64,000 bases of DNA from Oidiodendron maius Zn (taxonomy: Eukaryota; Ascomycota; Leotiomycetes; Myxotrichaceae): assembly GCA_000827325.1 (NCBI GenBank), contig KN832886.1, positions 558,924 to 622,923 on the forward strand, given 5' to 3'. The stretch's first letter is position 1. Every line of letters begins with the position of its first letter. The position numbers and the translations under genes were made by a program. The notes under the pieces are model-generated. The model saw nothing but the letters and a program-made list of their open reading frames with translations, had not been told where the DNA came from and ran no database searches. Shown here piece by piece: positions 1 through 10,477 of the stretch.

Positions 1-404
1 CTGGGATGCCATAGGATAGGATGTTAAGGGTGGCACTTAATCCGATATCCGATTTGCAAACCGTTTAGGTCGATATTGAAGACGTCCTGATTCGGCAGTG
101 GCACCATGTGGTAGCTATTCTCTTTGTTCTTGCTTCCTTTCCGCGAGAAAGTTGCTTTCGTTCATGTTACACAATTGTGTGCTGTACCTTTCAAGGAAGG
201 TAAATAACTGTGGCTGTGCCATAGTGTGGCTATGCAGATCCATGAAAGGCTGGCAAATTGTAAGGTTGAATTCAGGAAAAGCACACTTCAGAGGGGTATC
301 CCGAAGCATAGCTAATTATATCTTGTTGAACTACCCATATTTTGTCCCCCCAAATATAATACTGAAATTGAAGTGATATCAACGTTTTCAAATTCAGTCA
401 ACTT

Positions 405-1164
405 CTACTTCTGAAATACCTGCACGTCCCCGTCTTCAAACCAACCTCTCACCAGCACCGGCCCAAAATTGGAGAAGAGTAATGATGATAGCAGCCAAAG
501 GTTTGGCAGGTACCAGGGGTCCAGAATAATAATGTTCGCGATGGCGAAAGATGCGTCCGTTTGCCTGTTCTTTAGCAAAGGTGGCGCGATCTGCCAAGAT
601 AACAGGAACATAGGCGACTGCAATGAACCTCCTAGAGGCACTCCCAAAGTAGATGGCATTAATAAATGGTTGGAAATCGGCTTGACTGAAGCCTAGTCTT
701 AACCAAGCTATCCCATCATTATTGCCAACCTCCGTATATGATCCGACCGCCCTCTTCGCATCACTCAGATGAGGTCTTATCGAAGTAGAAAATGGTCGAT
801 ATCAGTCGGCGAGCGGCCTAGTCAACCTTGGCACGAAGCGCTTTCTTGTGTGGCAGATTAAAGTTGGCCGGCTCATTCTTGCGGCTCCTGATCGTCTTAT
901 TGCTATCCATCAGGTCTGCATTCCCCTTGAGAATCTGGTCTGTGGTCTCGTCGGGCCTCCATTAGTCTTGGATGGGTCGCATTGGTTGATCAAGATGATG
1001 TGTGATGGAAGGGATCTCCTATTAACGGAAAACATCTCCACCTTCTGAGACCATTCCACGAGCTTCTCGAGAACCTTGCCCATGCTCTTGAGGTTTGGTT
1101 TGGCTACGACGTACATGACAATATCTGAAATGTTGTACACGAGCCTGGGGAAAAGCTCCTCCAC
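405..1164 (-). other. Gene-poor left edge with possible gene remnant
   Basis: On the minus strand 910-1164 encodes about 84 residues, including VYNISDIVMYVV, LEKLVEWSQKVE and LPSHIILINQCDP. From memory this resembles an internal stretch of large fungal P-loop/GTPase-like proteins, but no complete domain or P-loop is present. A second minus-strand frame (405-659) is hydrophobic and was not recognised. No start, intron set or flanking exon could be assembled, so this is probably a gene relic. The remaining bases up to 1409 show nothing else. Confidence 0.25.
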
Positions 1165-1409
1165 GTCACCCCACCCAAACAGTCACTTTTCCCGGGCGGT
1201 TTGTGTGATGAAGGTGAGAAAGAATAGACAACTCTTAGCCACTGAGTGCGTGGTATGTGGGTGCACTGATTATGCCTTCAAGTCAATTCGGATGTGGCGT
1301 ATATGTATTGTTTTATATGGTATCAAGATTTTATACTCCATTTTAAAAAGTCTATATACACCGATATATATATTCCCCCAATACCCAAACTTTTTCATTA
1401 AATCATTAA

Positions 1410-2799
1410 TTAAACAAAGACCTCGTCTGAGTCATGACTCGCACTCCCCTTCCTCACATCCGCGTGGTAATCCGACCTGAGCTGCAGCTCGGACCCGGCT
1501 TGCGAGATATCATCCAACTGGATGGCGCCCTCATGGCTCCTGTCGACGTGGCCGGCACCGGAGGCGCCCTGCAGACTTGACCCCTTGAAGCCGCGGCTTG
1601 AGCGCGTGCGCGGGGCGCGGCCGCTGAAGACACGCGAATCGTAGCCACTCTTGGTGGCGGCGCGGGCGACGAAGACCTTGAGTGAGGTCAAGCTAATGAC
1701 GGTGACGGCGACGGAGGTCTCGATGGCGGACCAGAGCTCCAGCCAGATGGGCTCGGGCGAAGTGTTGGACGTGTTTGTGACGATGACGCGGATGATAGCG
1801 AACAGGATGATGAACATGCCAAGCCCGACGATGGACCCGATAGCCAGCTTCTCTCGTCGCGACTTCTGTACGATGAAGAGGATCTTCCAGGGGATGATGA
1901 TGATGGAGACGTCCGTGAGGATGTCGAGCGCCGTGCTCATCCGCAAGCTGAGCTGTTCGAGTTGAACGTTCCGCGCAGTAGAACAGGCAGCTTTTATTTT
2001 TTTCAAGCGTCAGTACTGTGTGTAATGTAGTCTAGAACTCGTCCGGGGAGGGGAGGACGAACCGAACTTGAAGTTGTTTGCCACATTTCCGCAAGTGAGG
2101 GGGAAGTCGATGATGATGGCGATGTACGAAAGGCTCACGAAGGCGACAACGCCGTACCACAGGCGGCGGTCCCAAATCAGGCCCTCGCTCAGAGGGTAGA
2201 AGAAGGTCAGAAACGAGGCCTTGACCATCCAGAGGCAGGTCCAGAAGCAGATCATGCTGGCGAAGCTCTGCTTCATGAAAAACTCGGACTGGGCGATAAG
2301 GATCTGCAGGCCCTCCAGAGTGGTTGGGGGAGGGATCTGCCCGGCGGCGACGCGGATGATATAGAAGACGTCGCGGTGCCCGACGGTGTAAAGCGTGGCC
2401 AGCGCAATGAGCATGATATAGGCGAAGATGGTGAACAGGTCGTCGAGCTGGAACCGGCCATGGTATCTGACTCGCAGGAAGCCACGGAGGGCTATGAAGG
2501 TAGTTGCGAGGCCGACGCCGGCCCAGATGACGGCCTAGGAGGGTCAACACGATCCTGTGTGTTTGGATGATCTATGTACCCATATATATTCACATATGGA
2601 TATGTATACGTAGAGAAGAAAGCCACTGTGCCGGGCAGAGAGGTCTTACCAGAAAGGTCGTCTCATCGACCCGCGGAGGGGATTCCGTAGGCGAGAGCGT
2701 GGACGAAGTATCCGCTCTTGGAAAGCGCATTGTGGGGATTGCAGCATCTACCACGACCGAAGGGGAGCCTTCCCCATAATATCTGTGGGGCGTGAGCAT
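1410..2799 (-). CDS. PTH11/SAT4-type seven-helix integral membrane protein
   Basis: Three exons: 2799-2650, 2534-2063 and 1990-1410, giving 400 residues with phase closing exactly. The first exon is a 50-residue soluble N-terminus ending VDETTFL. The second starts AVIWAGVGLATTF and carries the motif RFQLDDLF after helix 1, followed by further helices. The third holds the family-typical block LDILTDVSIIIIPW, more helices, the ETSVAVTVISL segment and a hydrophilic Ser/Arg-rich tail. Hydrophobic segments fit seven membrane spans. The fungal rhodopsin-like (PTH11-related, DUF3433/SAT4-like) family is proposed to act in surface sensing at the plasma membrane; a ligand cannot be inferred. The donor of intron 2 is the unusual GTTCGT, and its branch site looks like TGAC. 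No CFEM domain is seen at the N-terminus. The third-exon acceptor is the least certain boundary. Confidence 0.8.
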
Positions 2800-4003
2800 G
2801 CGCAGACTGGGTGGAAAGAAGGAAAGAAGAGATCTGTATAGAATATAGTAGATGTAGTACTTTGCATATATGCATATAGGACGGTATAACCCGCGCAGGA
2901 TACAGACGGGCTCTGGATATGCGGCACCAAAGTATATTCTGGCCGACTTGTGGTTCTGCCGCCAATCAGCGCCCGTTCATATATGGTCGCCGGGTTTCAC
3001 GCGGCGCCGATGTAACGCTGCGCTCGAAAATGTGCCACTATCGACCTGTTGGTAATAGCTATTCGGCCCAGCGACGGCGAGACGGCACGAACCGGGTGGT
3101 GAGATTGCATATGGGATCTTTTCTCAATTCCAGTGGAAGAGTATCAGAGAGTGTTCAGGGTCTCAACAAGTCTTTGACAGTTACCACGTACGGCAGACCT
3201 GGCTCTCTGCTCTGTAGCGCTGGTTCGGCGGAACCTTCTCTCGAACGGATCGTCATATACACAGCATTGACAACTAAACAATACGCCCTGGCAGCCTCTT
3301 GCTTTGGGAGACCCTGAGCTGTCAAAATCCCCTACTCTCAGCCATTGGCAACCCGATTAGCTACCCACGCTAGCAGCACGCGCTGTAGGATTTACACAAC
3401 TGACAGGCCGCTAGACACCACGGCTGCTGCGGATCATCCGGAGCTGTGTGGGGGAGGGCCTGTTCCTTCGAATGGAGGTAATTCACACGGACCGACGATC
3501 AATACTCTAGTGTCCACCTCTCTTGGCCTACGCCGTTTCCGAGTCGCAAGCTGAAGGGAGACCCATCATCACCAGCGGGAAAAGTCAATGCACAGAGGTA
3601 CGTTGCACCGGGTCAACCAGCCATGTGGGGCAGTCCAGGAACATTGCGGGAGTACCTTACTTTACCGTCCCTTGCGCACCTTCCTCTCGTACTCTACTGT
3701 ACTACGTACTGTTCAGTACGTACTACAGCAGCAGAACGTGCAGAAGCCCAGTGTAACCCGAACAAGGCCCTCGGCCGAGGGGACTGTGGTAGGCAGGACC
3801 ATCGACTACTTTGGCCTCGCAATGTCCGCTCCCTGCTTAGGCTGACGTAAAGCGCAACTACTCCTTCCAATGTCTGAGATGGCAACGGCAACAACACGTT
3901 CCGTCCTCTCGTGCGTATAAAGAATGATACAGAGCCCAGGCCCGTAGCTCTGTGCTCTGCGAAAAGTCGTCCCTGGGAAAACGCCATCCCTCCTCCCTCC
4001 GCC
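2800..4003. other. Intergenic region with an imperfect palindrome
   Basis: No coding exon could be assembled here; the open frames are short and resemble nothing. Bases 3698-3727 form an imperfect palindrome with 14-base arms (TGTACTACGTACTG and CAGTACGTACTACA) around a 2-base centre. A TATAAA box at about 3915-3920 precedes the FAD oxidase start at 4004. Confidence 0.6.
3912..3922 (+). promoter_or_regulatory. TATA box of the FAD oxidase gene
   Basis: GCGTATAAAG lies about 85 bases upstream of the chosen ATG at 4004, leaving room for a short 5' leader. Confidence 0.5.
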
Positions 4004-5917
4004 ATGGTCTCGCGTCAGATGCAGCTTTTGTCCCTCCTGGCTGTGGCACATTCCGTTGCCGCGACGATCACAGCCTCGCAGGTAAAGGCTGCGACGACCG
4101 CTGCCTCCAATGTTGCGTCCAAGGCTTGTGTAAGCGGTCTTCTCCTCTGTCCTCCCGCGTCCGGCTTTGCGCCAATCACCCCTCGATCCCAGGTTGGGTT
4201 TCCACAGAGAGACGCGACGGGTTCCTGCAATTGAGGCCACTGCTCTAACCGCCATGATAGTGCTTGCTGCTGCAGGCCGAGCTGGGTAGCAAGATCTCGT
4301 TTCCTTCAGCCGCAGCGTACGAGGAGTCCGTCGCGTCGTACTGGTCAGTCCAGAACAACGATATCGACCCCATCTGCATCGTCTCGCCCACCGCCACAGC
4401 AGATGTCTCTCTGGCAGTCGGCTCCCTTCACGCGGCGTCGAGCTTCGGCCTGGAGTGCCCTTTTGCCGTCCGCGGTGGAGGACACACACCGTGGGCTGGT
4501 GCGGCCACCATTGCGAATGGGATCGTGATCGATCTGAGCGCCATGAAGCAGGTCTCGGTGTCGAAAGACCGCACGATCACATCCGCGGGCCCCGGGGCGA
4601 GATGGATTGATGCGTACCTCATGCTCGATGCCATGGGCCTCGCGATCTCGGGTGGCCGTGTCGCCTCTGTTGGCGTGGGCGGATTGACCACCGGCGGTAT
4701 GGTGTTCGTTCGTGGTATGGATGGACGGGTGACGGCTAACGGGATATTATAGGCGGCATGTCTTTCTTTGCTCCTCGGACTGGCCTTGTTTGCGACAACG
4801 TTGTCAACTTCGAGGTGCGTTGCTTGGTCAATCAATCCCAATTATCTATTAGTCTAACCCTGTTTTAGGTGGTCCTCGCAGACGGGGCTGTCGTGAACGC
4901 GAATTGCGAGGAGAACAGCGATTTGTGGTACGCTCTCAAAGGTGGCTCAAACAACTTCGGAGTCGTCACTCGTTTCGACTTCCAGACCTTTGCACAGGGC
5001 GATCTCTGGGGAGGCGCTATCATGTAGGTATCCCCATTTTCATACCCAGTGGAGTCCACCCCTGACAAAATCTAGCTACCCCTCCTCGACGCTCCCGGAT
5101 CAGCTCGCTGCGTTTGTGAACTTCACCCACAGCGCCACCTATGATCCCCACGCCTCTCTCATCAACAGCTTCGGCTACGCTCCCGCCGCCGGAACGACCT
5201 TCGTATCCAACTCCCTAGTGTACACCGCACCGGTGGTCAATCCACCTGCTTTCCAGCAGTACACCTCGATCCAGCCCCAGTTCGCGAACACCATGCGCAT
5301 CTCCAACCTCAGCGACTTCGCCCTGGAGCTCAACGCCAACACGCCTTACGGCTTCCGACAGCTCTTCTACACTGGCACCTATGCGAACAATCTCACTCTC
5401 TTGACCCAGCTCGCAGCACAGCTGAATGAGAGCATGCAGCCTGTTAACGGATTGGCGAGCTTGAATAACTACGCCATGAGTTTGGAGCCGCTCCCGACCA
5501 CGATCACGAAGTGGGGTCCTGAGAAAGGAGGCAACGCCCTTGGATTGGACCCGAGCGATGGCGACCTTGTCTGTAAGTGCTCAATCGCCAACCCCAACAT
5601 GAATATGGGACCTCCCAATCGCTCATACTAACAATCCTCCAGTGGTCCTCCTCGGCGTGACCTGGGGTGACGAGGCCGACGACGAGATCATCACCAACGC
5701 CGTCACAGACCTCTTCACCAAATTTGACGCCTTCGCCGCCTCCCAAAGCGGCCTCAACCCGTACCTCTACCTCAACTACGCCTACAAGACCCAGAAGCCC
5801 ATCCAGAGCTACGGCGCCACCAACGTGAAGAAGCTGCAGGCCGCTAGTAAGAAGTACGACCCATCAGGTGTGTTCCAGAATCTCGTGCCCGGCGGGTTCA
5901 AGTTGTTTGCTTCGTAA
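4004..5917 (+). CDS. Secreted FAD-linked oxidoreductase, BBE/PCMH type
   Basis: Six exons: 4004-4129, 4276-4696, 4753-4814, 4869-5023, 5076-5572 and 5643-5917, giving 511 residues. The start was chosen because it opens a clear signal peptide ([14 protein letters not shown]) 85 bases after a TATAAA. Residues about 75-245 form the FAD-binding PCMH domain. RGGGHTPW places a histidine at about residue 112 where family members attach FAD covalently, and [13 protein letters not shown] follows, formed across the 4696/4753 splice. The C-terminus [10 protein letters not shown] to [14 protein letters not shown] is the berberine-bridge-like domain. Family members oxidise sugars, alcohols or secondary metabolites outside the cell; the substrate is unknown. 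No partner cluster is evident. The exon 1-2 boundary is slightly uncertain because other AGs lie nearby. Confidence 0.9.
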
Positions 5918-6908
5918 GCATTAAGCGGCGTTCTGGAAAAGGCCGGAGGTTTTTGTGTTGAGATATAATACGATACATTAGAAATTAATCGAGGTATTTT
6001 ACATAGAAGACTGGTTCCCCAGGGAACTGGGTTGATAATGCCAAATATAACCAATTGGTCTCCGTATGATGCAAGCACACTTTGGGGACATGCGACAAGG
6101 TATCATCAAGCGCCACTTACTCAGTAGAGAGCTTTAAGGCCCGGGTCACCCGAGTGAGGATAGAGAAGACCCAATATTATAACGAACACGAAGCACCTCC
6201 TTAACCCAGCTCGGTTTCCCATCTGCCGGCGGCGATTCTAGTTCTCTAATTAAAGGCTGCAAGCTGAATAGCTTCTATGATTTTTGACCCAAGGTACCCA
6301 ACTCAGGTGCAGTTTGGACATGCGTCTCTGAAACTCCAGACGATCGCTTAAAGGGACCCAACAGTGGCAGGGCAATGCGGGCGTAGAGGCAGAATTGCTC
6401 TCTAGCGCAGCGACAGATAGGTGTTCTGGAGTTGCGGTGAATCAGGAAGACAGAAAAGTTGGTCGTTTTGCTCTATTTATCCGCGGATGCCGGATGTTAG
6501 CAATCTTGTCCACGTCCGGCTAACTTCAACAGAGGAGTGGATTCTCATCCAGACTAGCCTCTAGTCTCCAGCCTGATTGTGAGGGGCCAAGTCACTAGCG
6601 TTCGGTTCCGTACCACAATGGAAACACGCCGTATTATATCAAAAGGGGAGTGAGTGTAATACGCGTATTCGAGGACCTCGTTCCGGTCGCATCACATGAG
6701 GGCCATTAGCACCTAATGGACAGCAGGGGGCTGGTAAAGCCTAAAGCAAGGAATTGACATATGAGAACGGGGAAAGTTAATAATGATTACAGTATTGTAT
6801 TTGGTGGGATTCGTCCTCGCGTTGATCTGGTCTTCCAAAAGTTAACTTTTGTTCGCGACAGCATAGCCATTCGCTGTCTATAAATGCTTTGTTATCAGAC
6901 AACTTAAT
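5918..6908 (+). other. Intergenic region upstream of GH78 gene
   Basis: No coding segment was recognised. The only clear signal is TCTATAAATG at about 6877-6886, a TATA box some 25-30 bases before the GH78 start at 6909. The leader would then be very short, or the functional ATG lies slightly downstream (7 or 11 codons in). Confidence 0.5.
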
Positions 6909-9725
6909 ATGCGCAACCTATCTATTCTGATGAGTTCTAGGATGCGCCCTTTACTTCTCCAAGCCTGCCTCACCATCTTGTCTTCTCATACAGCTGTTGC
7001 AAGCTGGAGCAATGTCCATGCCCAAGATAGCTCTGAAGGGTAATGCAGACCATGCGAACAAATTCAATATCCTGCTAAGATAGCTGTTAGCATGCAGACA
7101 TTTCTCCCCGTGGGAATTACGACAGGCCAATTGCCCTCGCCTCTTACGGAAGCCGCTGGAATCTTTAAATTGACACCATCAACGCCCATCGCGACCTTGG
7201 ACTATGGGGGCGAGGTCGCAGGCTACCCAACTTTTGATGTTTTGTCTCTTTCCGGAAAGGTGCAGATAGAAGTCAAATACGCCGAAGCATTCCAAGCCCT
7301 CTTCAGCAATTTCTCCGATGGCCCCTACCCATTTGCTACCGGACTCTCCAATACATATCGAGTAGAGACCTTTGAAGTGACGACTACCGGCCAGTTTGAA
7401 GCCTTCCTCCTACAAGGAGGCCAGAGGTGGCAGTCAATCCGTCTTTTAAGTCCCGGCAGCATAGCCTTCTCATATGTAGGATTTAAGGCATCTGTTCCTG
7501 TGGTGGACGTTGATAATCTTCCAGGGAAATTCGAGTGTGATGATGAAGAGCTGAATGCGATTTGGATGCTCGGTGCTAAAGCAGCTTCTCTGTCGTGCTT
7601 GGAAAAAGGTACCCAGCGACAAACATGGCAAGTAAATGAAAGCGGTACCTTCATTCGGGGAATGAGATCGGGGTTGAGTGCCGAAGGGGCATTCCTGAAA
7701 GATTACACTCTAGAATTCGATGCACGTATTGAACGAGGGGGGATAGGTTGGGCAGTAGTTCGTAACCCCATTTCCTATCCCTTATGCGGGCTTCTGTATT
7801 GAGCTTACAGAGCACTCAAGCATGGCTCTCAAGTGGTTCATCTCCCTAGGCGGATCATACCACTACCTATATTTAAAAGTGTCTTCTAAAGCGAGTGCAA
7901 GAAGGGTATCTCATCAACAACTGCTAACAACATATAGGCACACCCACTTGCATCGCCAGCAAAAGGTATTCAGCTGAATTTGGTCGGCAATCTCCCAGCT
8001 GAAAGCCACTTCTTGAATACGAATATGTCGTTAACTCCTCCCAACTCAATCCTGCTCGGATATGGATATTCCATCGTTAATCAGACAACTTCATACCTCC
8101 TCTTGGATACTTTCAAAGTGCCTTTCGCTGTTCAGGAAAAAGCGTGGTACAGAATCAAGACCGTCCTAAGTAGGGGCGCCTACATAGCTGTTTCTATATC
8201 CGGTACTCAAATCTTCAATGCGTCGCTTGGTTCTTACTATATTGGCGGTTCTGCGATTCCAACCGGGGGATCATTTGGATTCGGTGGGTGGCAAGACCAG
8301 TCTAGCACCGTCAGAAATGTGTCGGTATATGATACGATCAATAATACAAGACTTTATAGCAATCCCCTAACTAATAGGTCTCAAGTCGTCTCTGAGTATG
8401 GCGTGCATGGAAACTACGAATCAGTGTGCGTCGATGGGCCAAAGCGTGACCGTCTAGTCTGGCTTGGTGACCTGTATCACACTTCGCGAATTGTCAGTGC
8501 CAGTACGTCCCGTTACGATCTCATTAAAGGAACTCTAGCATACGTCCTAAGTTGGCAGACCCTGGATGGCCTCCTGCCCTACGACGCGCCTATGGGTTGC
8601 AATTCTTCTCTTGCATATTCAGCATTCGCGTTGGGCGGAGGGGGGTTGCTTCAAGGCTATGAAGTCTATGGTATTATTCTATCAGATTACCAGATATTGG
8701 GGCTGCTGTCTTTCGCCAACTATATATCGACCAGTAACGATCTCAGTTTTGCGAGAGAGTCATGGCCGCAATGGCAACTTCTGACCAGCTGGATACTCAA
8801 TCAGATCGATTCTACAACCGGCTTACTCTCTCTGTTTGGTGGCTTCTTGGGTCCTTCTAGCGGCGGTTCTGCAATTAACTGCGCTTTTGTCCAAGCCCTG
8901 AACGGGATTGCCCATGTCGCTATTGCAATCAATGACTCCGCCTCGGCCTCACATTATCACAGCGCAGCATCCACTTTAGCAGACAACATTAACAAATAAC
9001 TTTGGAACCCGGCTGTAGGTGTATATTCTCTCTCGCTCGCTAGTGCAAAAGACTACTCTGTCAACAGTTGTGCGTTCTGCATTACTTCCGGCACGGCAAA
9101 TGCCAGCCAGTCTTCGAGTCTCCTTACCGCAATTCAGTCTCTCGTACTAAGCCCTGGTTATAAGGACTCAACCCATGTCAATAGCTCGGATCCATCCACA
9201 AACATATCCCCAAATACAAACGGCTTCCTGCTCGCGGCGCTCATGTCCCAGAGGACAGCCACCGGTGCCACCGCGTCTCAGCAACTGCTTAAATCCTTGT
9301 GGGGAACGATGCTTGCTGACGATGAGACAACCACTGGTGCGAGCTGGGAATATGTTAGCCTATTAGGAAAACCAGGTCTAGGCCTGTATACGAGTCTTTC
9401 GCATCCATGGGGTGGCGCTCCTACCTATCTGCTTACTGAGTGGGCGGCTGGTCTGCAAGCTGCCGCCGGCCCGCCAGGATTTGGGTACGGAAATTGGGTG
9501 GTTAACCCAGCCACAGGGTTAGGCATGGGACTAAAGAGGGCTCGAGCCAGCGTCTTGACGGCGTTTTCGGGGTCGTTGGAAGTCTCTTGGAGTGTTGTCA
9601 ATGTAACTTGGCTTGACGTGCGGATTAAGAGTCCGTTGAGGACCAGTGGAGTGTTTGAGCTGGGGGGACTTAGGGAAATTCTGACTGGAAAGGCTGAGTA
9701 CGGCCTTCTGGTTAAAATGTATTAG
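6909..9725 (+). pseudogene. GH78 alpha-L-rhamnosidase, interrupted by one in-frame TAA
   Basis: Exons 6909-7039, 7091-7757 and 7938-9725 close in one frame of 862 codons. A signal-peptide-like start is followed by the N-terminal beta domains and the family block GIGWAV/AHPLA, joined across a GTTCGT donor. Next come the Asp-rich catalytic block DGPKRDRLVWLGD (about residue 432) and the (alpha/alpha)6 barrel. Codon 620 (8997-8999) is TAA, between ADNINK and LWNPAVGVYSLSL, both conserved-looking. The frame then stays open to the true end and includes GASWEYVS (Glu about 737, expected catalytic base) and SHPWGGAP. A truncated product would lack the base and half the barrel. CAA to TAA is the simplest origin. 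No intron could remove the stop without deleting conserved residues. Sequencing error or readthrough are the alternatives. Family role: release of rhamnose from pectin and glycosides. Confidence 0.85.
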
Positions 9726-10477
9726 GATTTAGAAGCTCAAGGAAATTAGCAAAATTGGTGGACAGAAGTTATTGCGCATGCCACATTTTTATATCAAAAT
9801 TTGCCCTCTTTACCGTCCCCCCCTTCTATTTAATTAAATAAATTTATTAAAATAAATCACTTAGGTTTTTATAAAGAACTTTAGTAAAGATTTTATTTTA
9901 TCTGCTTTGTTTTATAACCCTAATGTTATATCGTATATCGTACATCATAAAATGTCAATAAATAAATTTCTGCCTGTCTTGCATACACAATGAGCGATTT
10001 TTAAAGACTTTTCTAATAACCCTTAATTATAACACCAATAATTTGTAAAAACTGAATTATAGTATTATATAATATTATAGAAATACAACCTCTAGCAAAT
10101 TTCTTTATCAAAACCCAAGAATTTTTATTTTAAGATTTTTATTTAACTAAGTATGGCTACGATTTAGCTGGACTCAAAGTATAAAGATCAACTCCCCTGA
10201 ACCCCTCATTATCGCGCTTCGGCCTTTCTCTCCTTGTGGTCATGAAGTCTCTCCCCTTCTGCTCTGTGCAACCCATCATTCCTCCGCTATTTTCCTCCTT
10301 TGGCGCTTGTTTTACTTCCACTGCTGGCCGAGTATTATCTTCGACCGCTCTCATTCGCGCCCTCTCCTCTGAAGTCAGCCTCAATAGCTGTTCTACTCGT
10401 CCAACCTCTTGAATTTGTCGGTATGCATCTGTTCTGCCATACTATGCTTTCCTACGCTATCGAGCAAACTAATCCCG
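9726..10477. other. AT-rich tract between GH78 and NLR genes
   Basis: About 9780-10150 is strongly AT-rich with runs such as TTTATTTTAT and no coding signal, as in a decayed repeat. From 10157 base composition returns to normal. A 75-residue minus-strand frame (10157-10384, charged, no recognisable motif) was not called as a gene. Confidence 0.5.
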
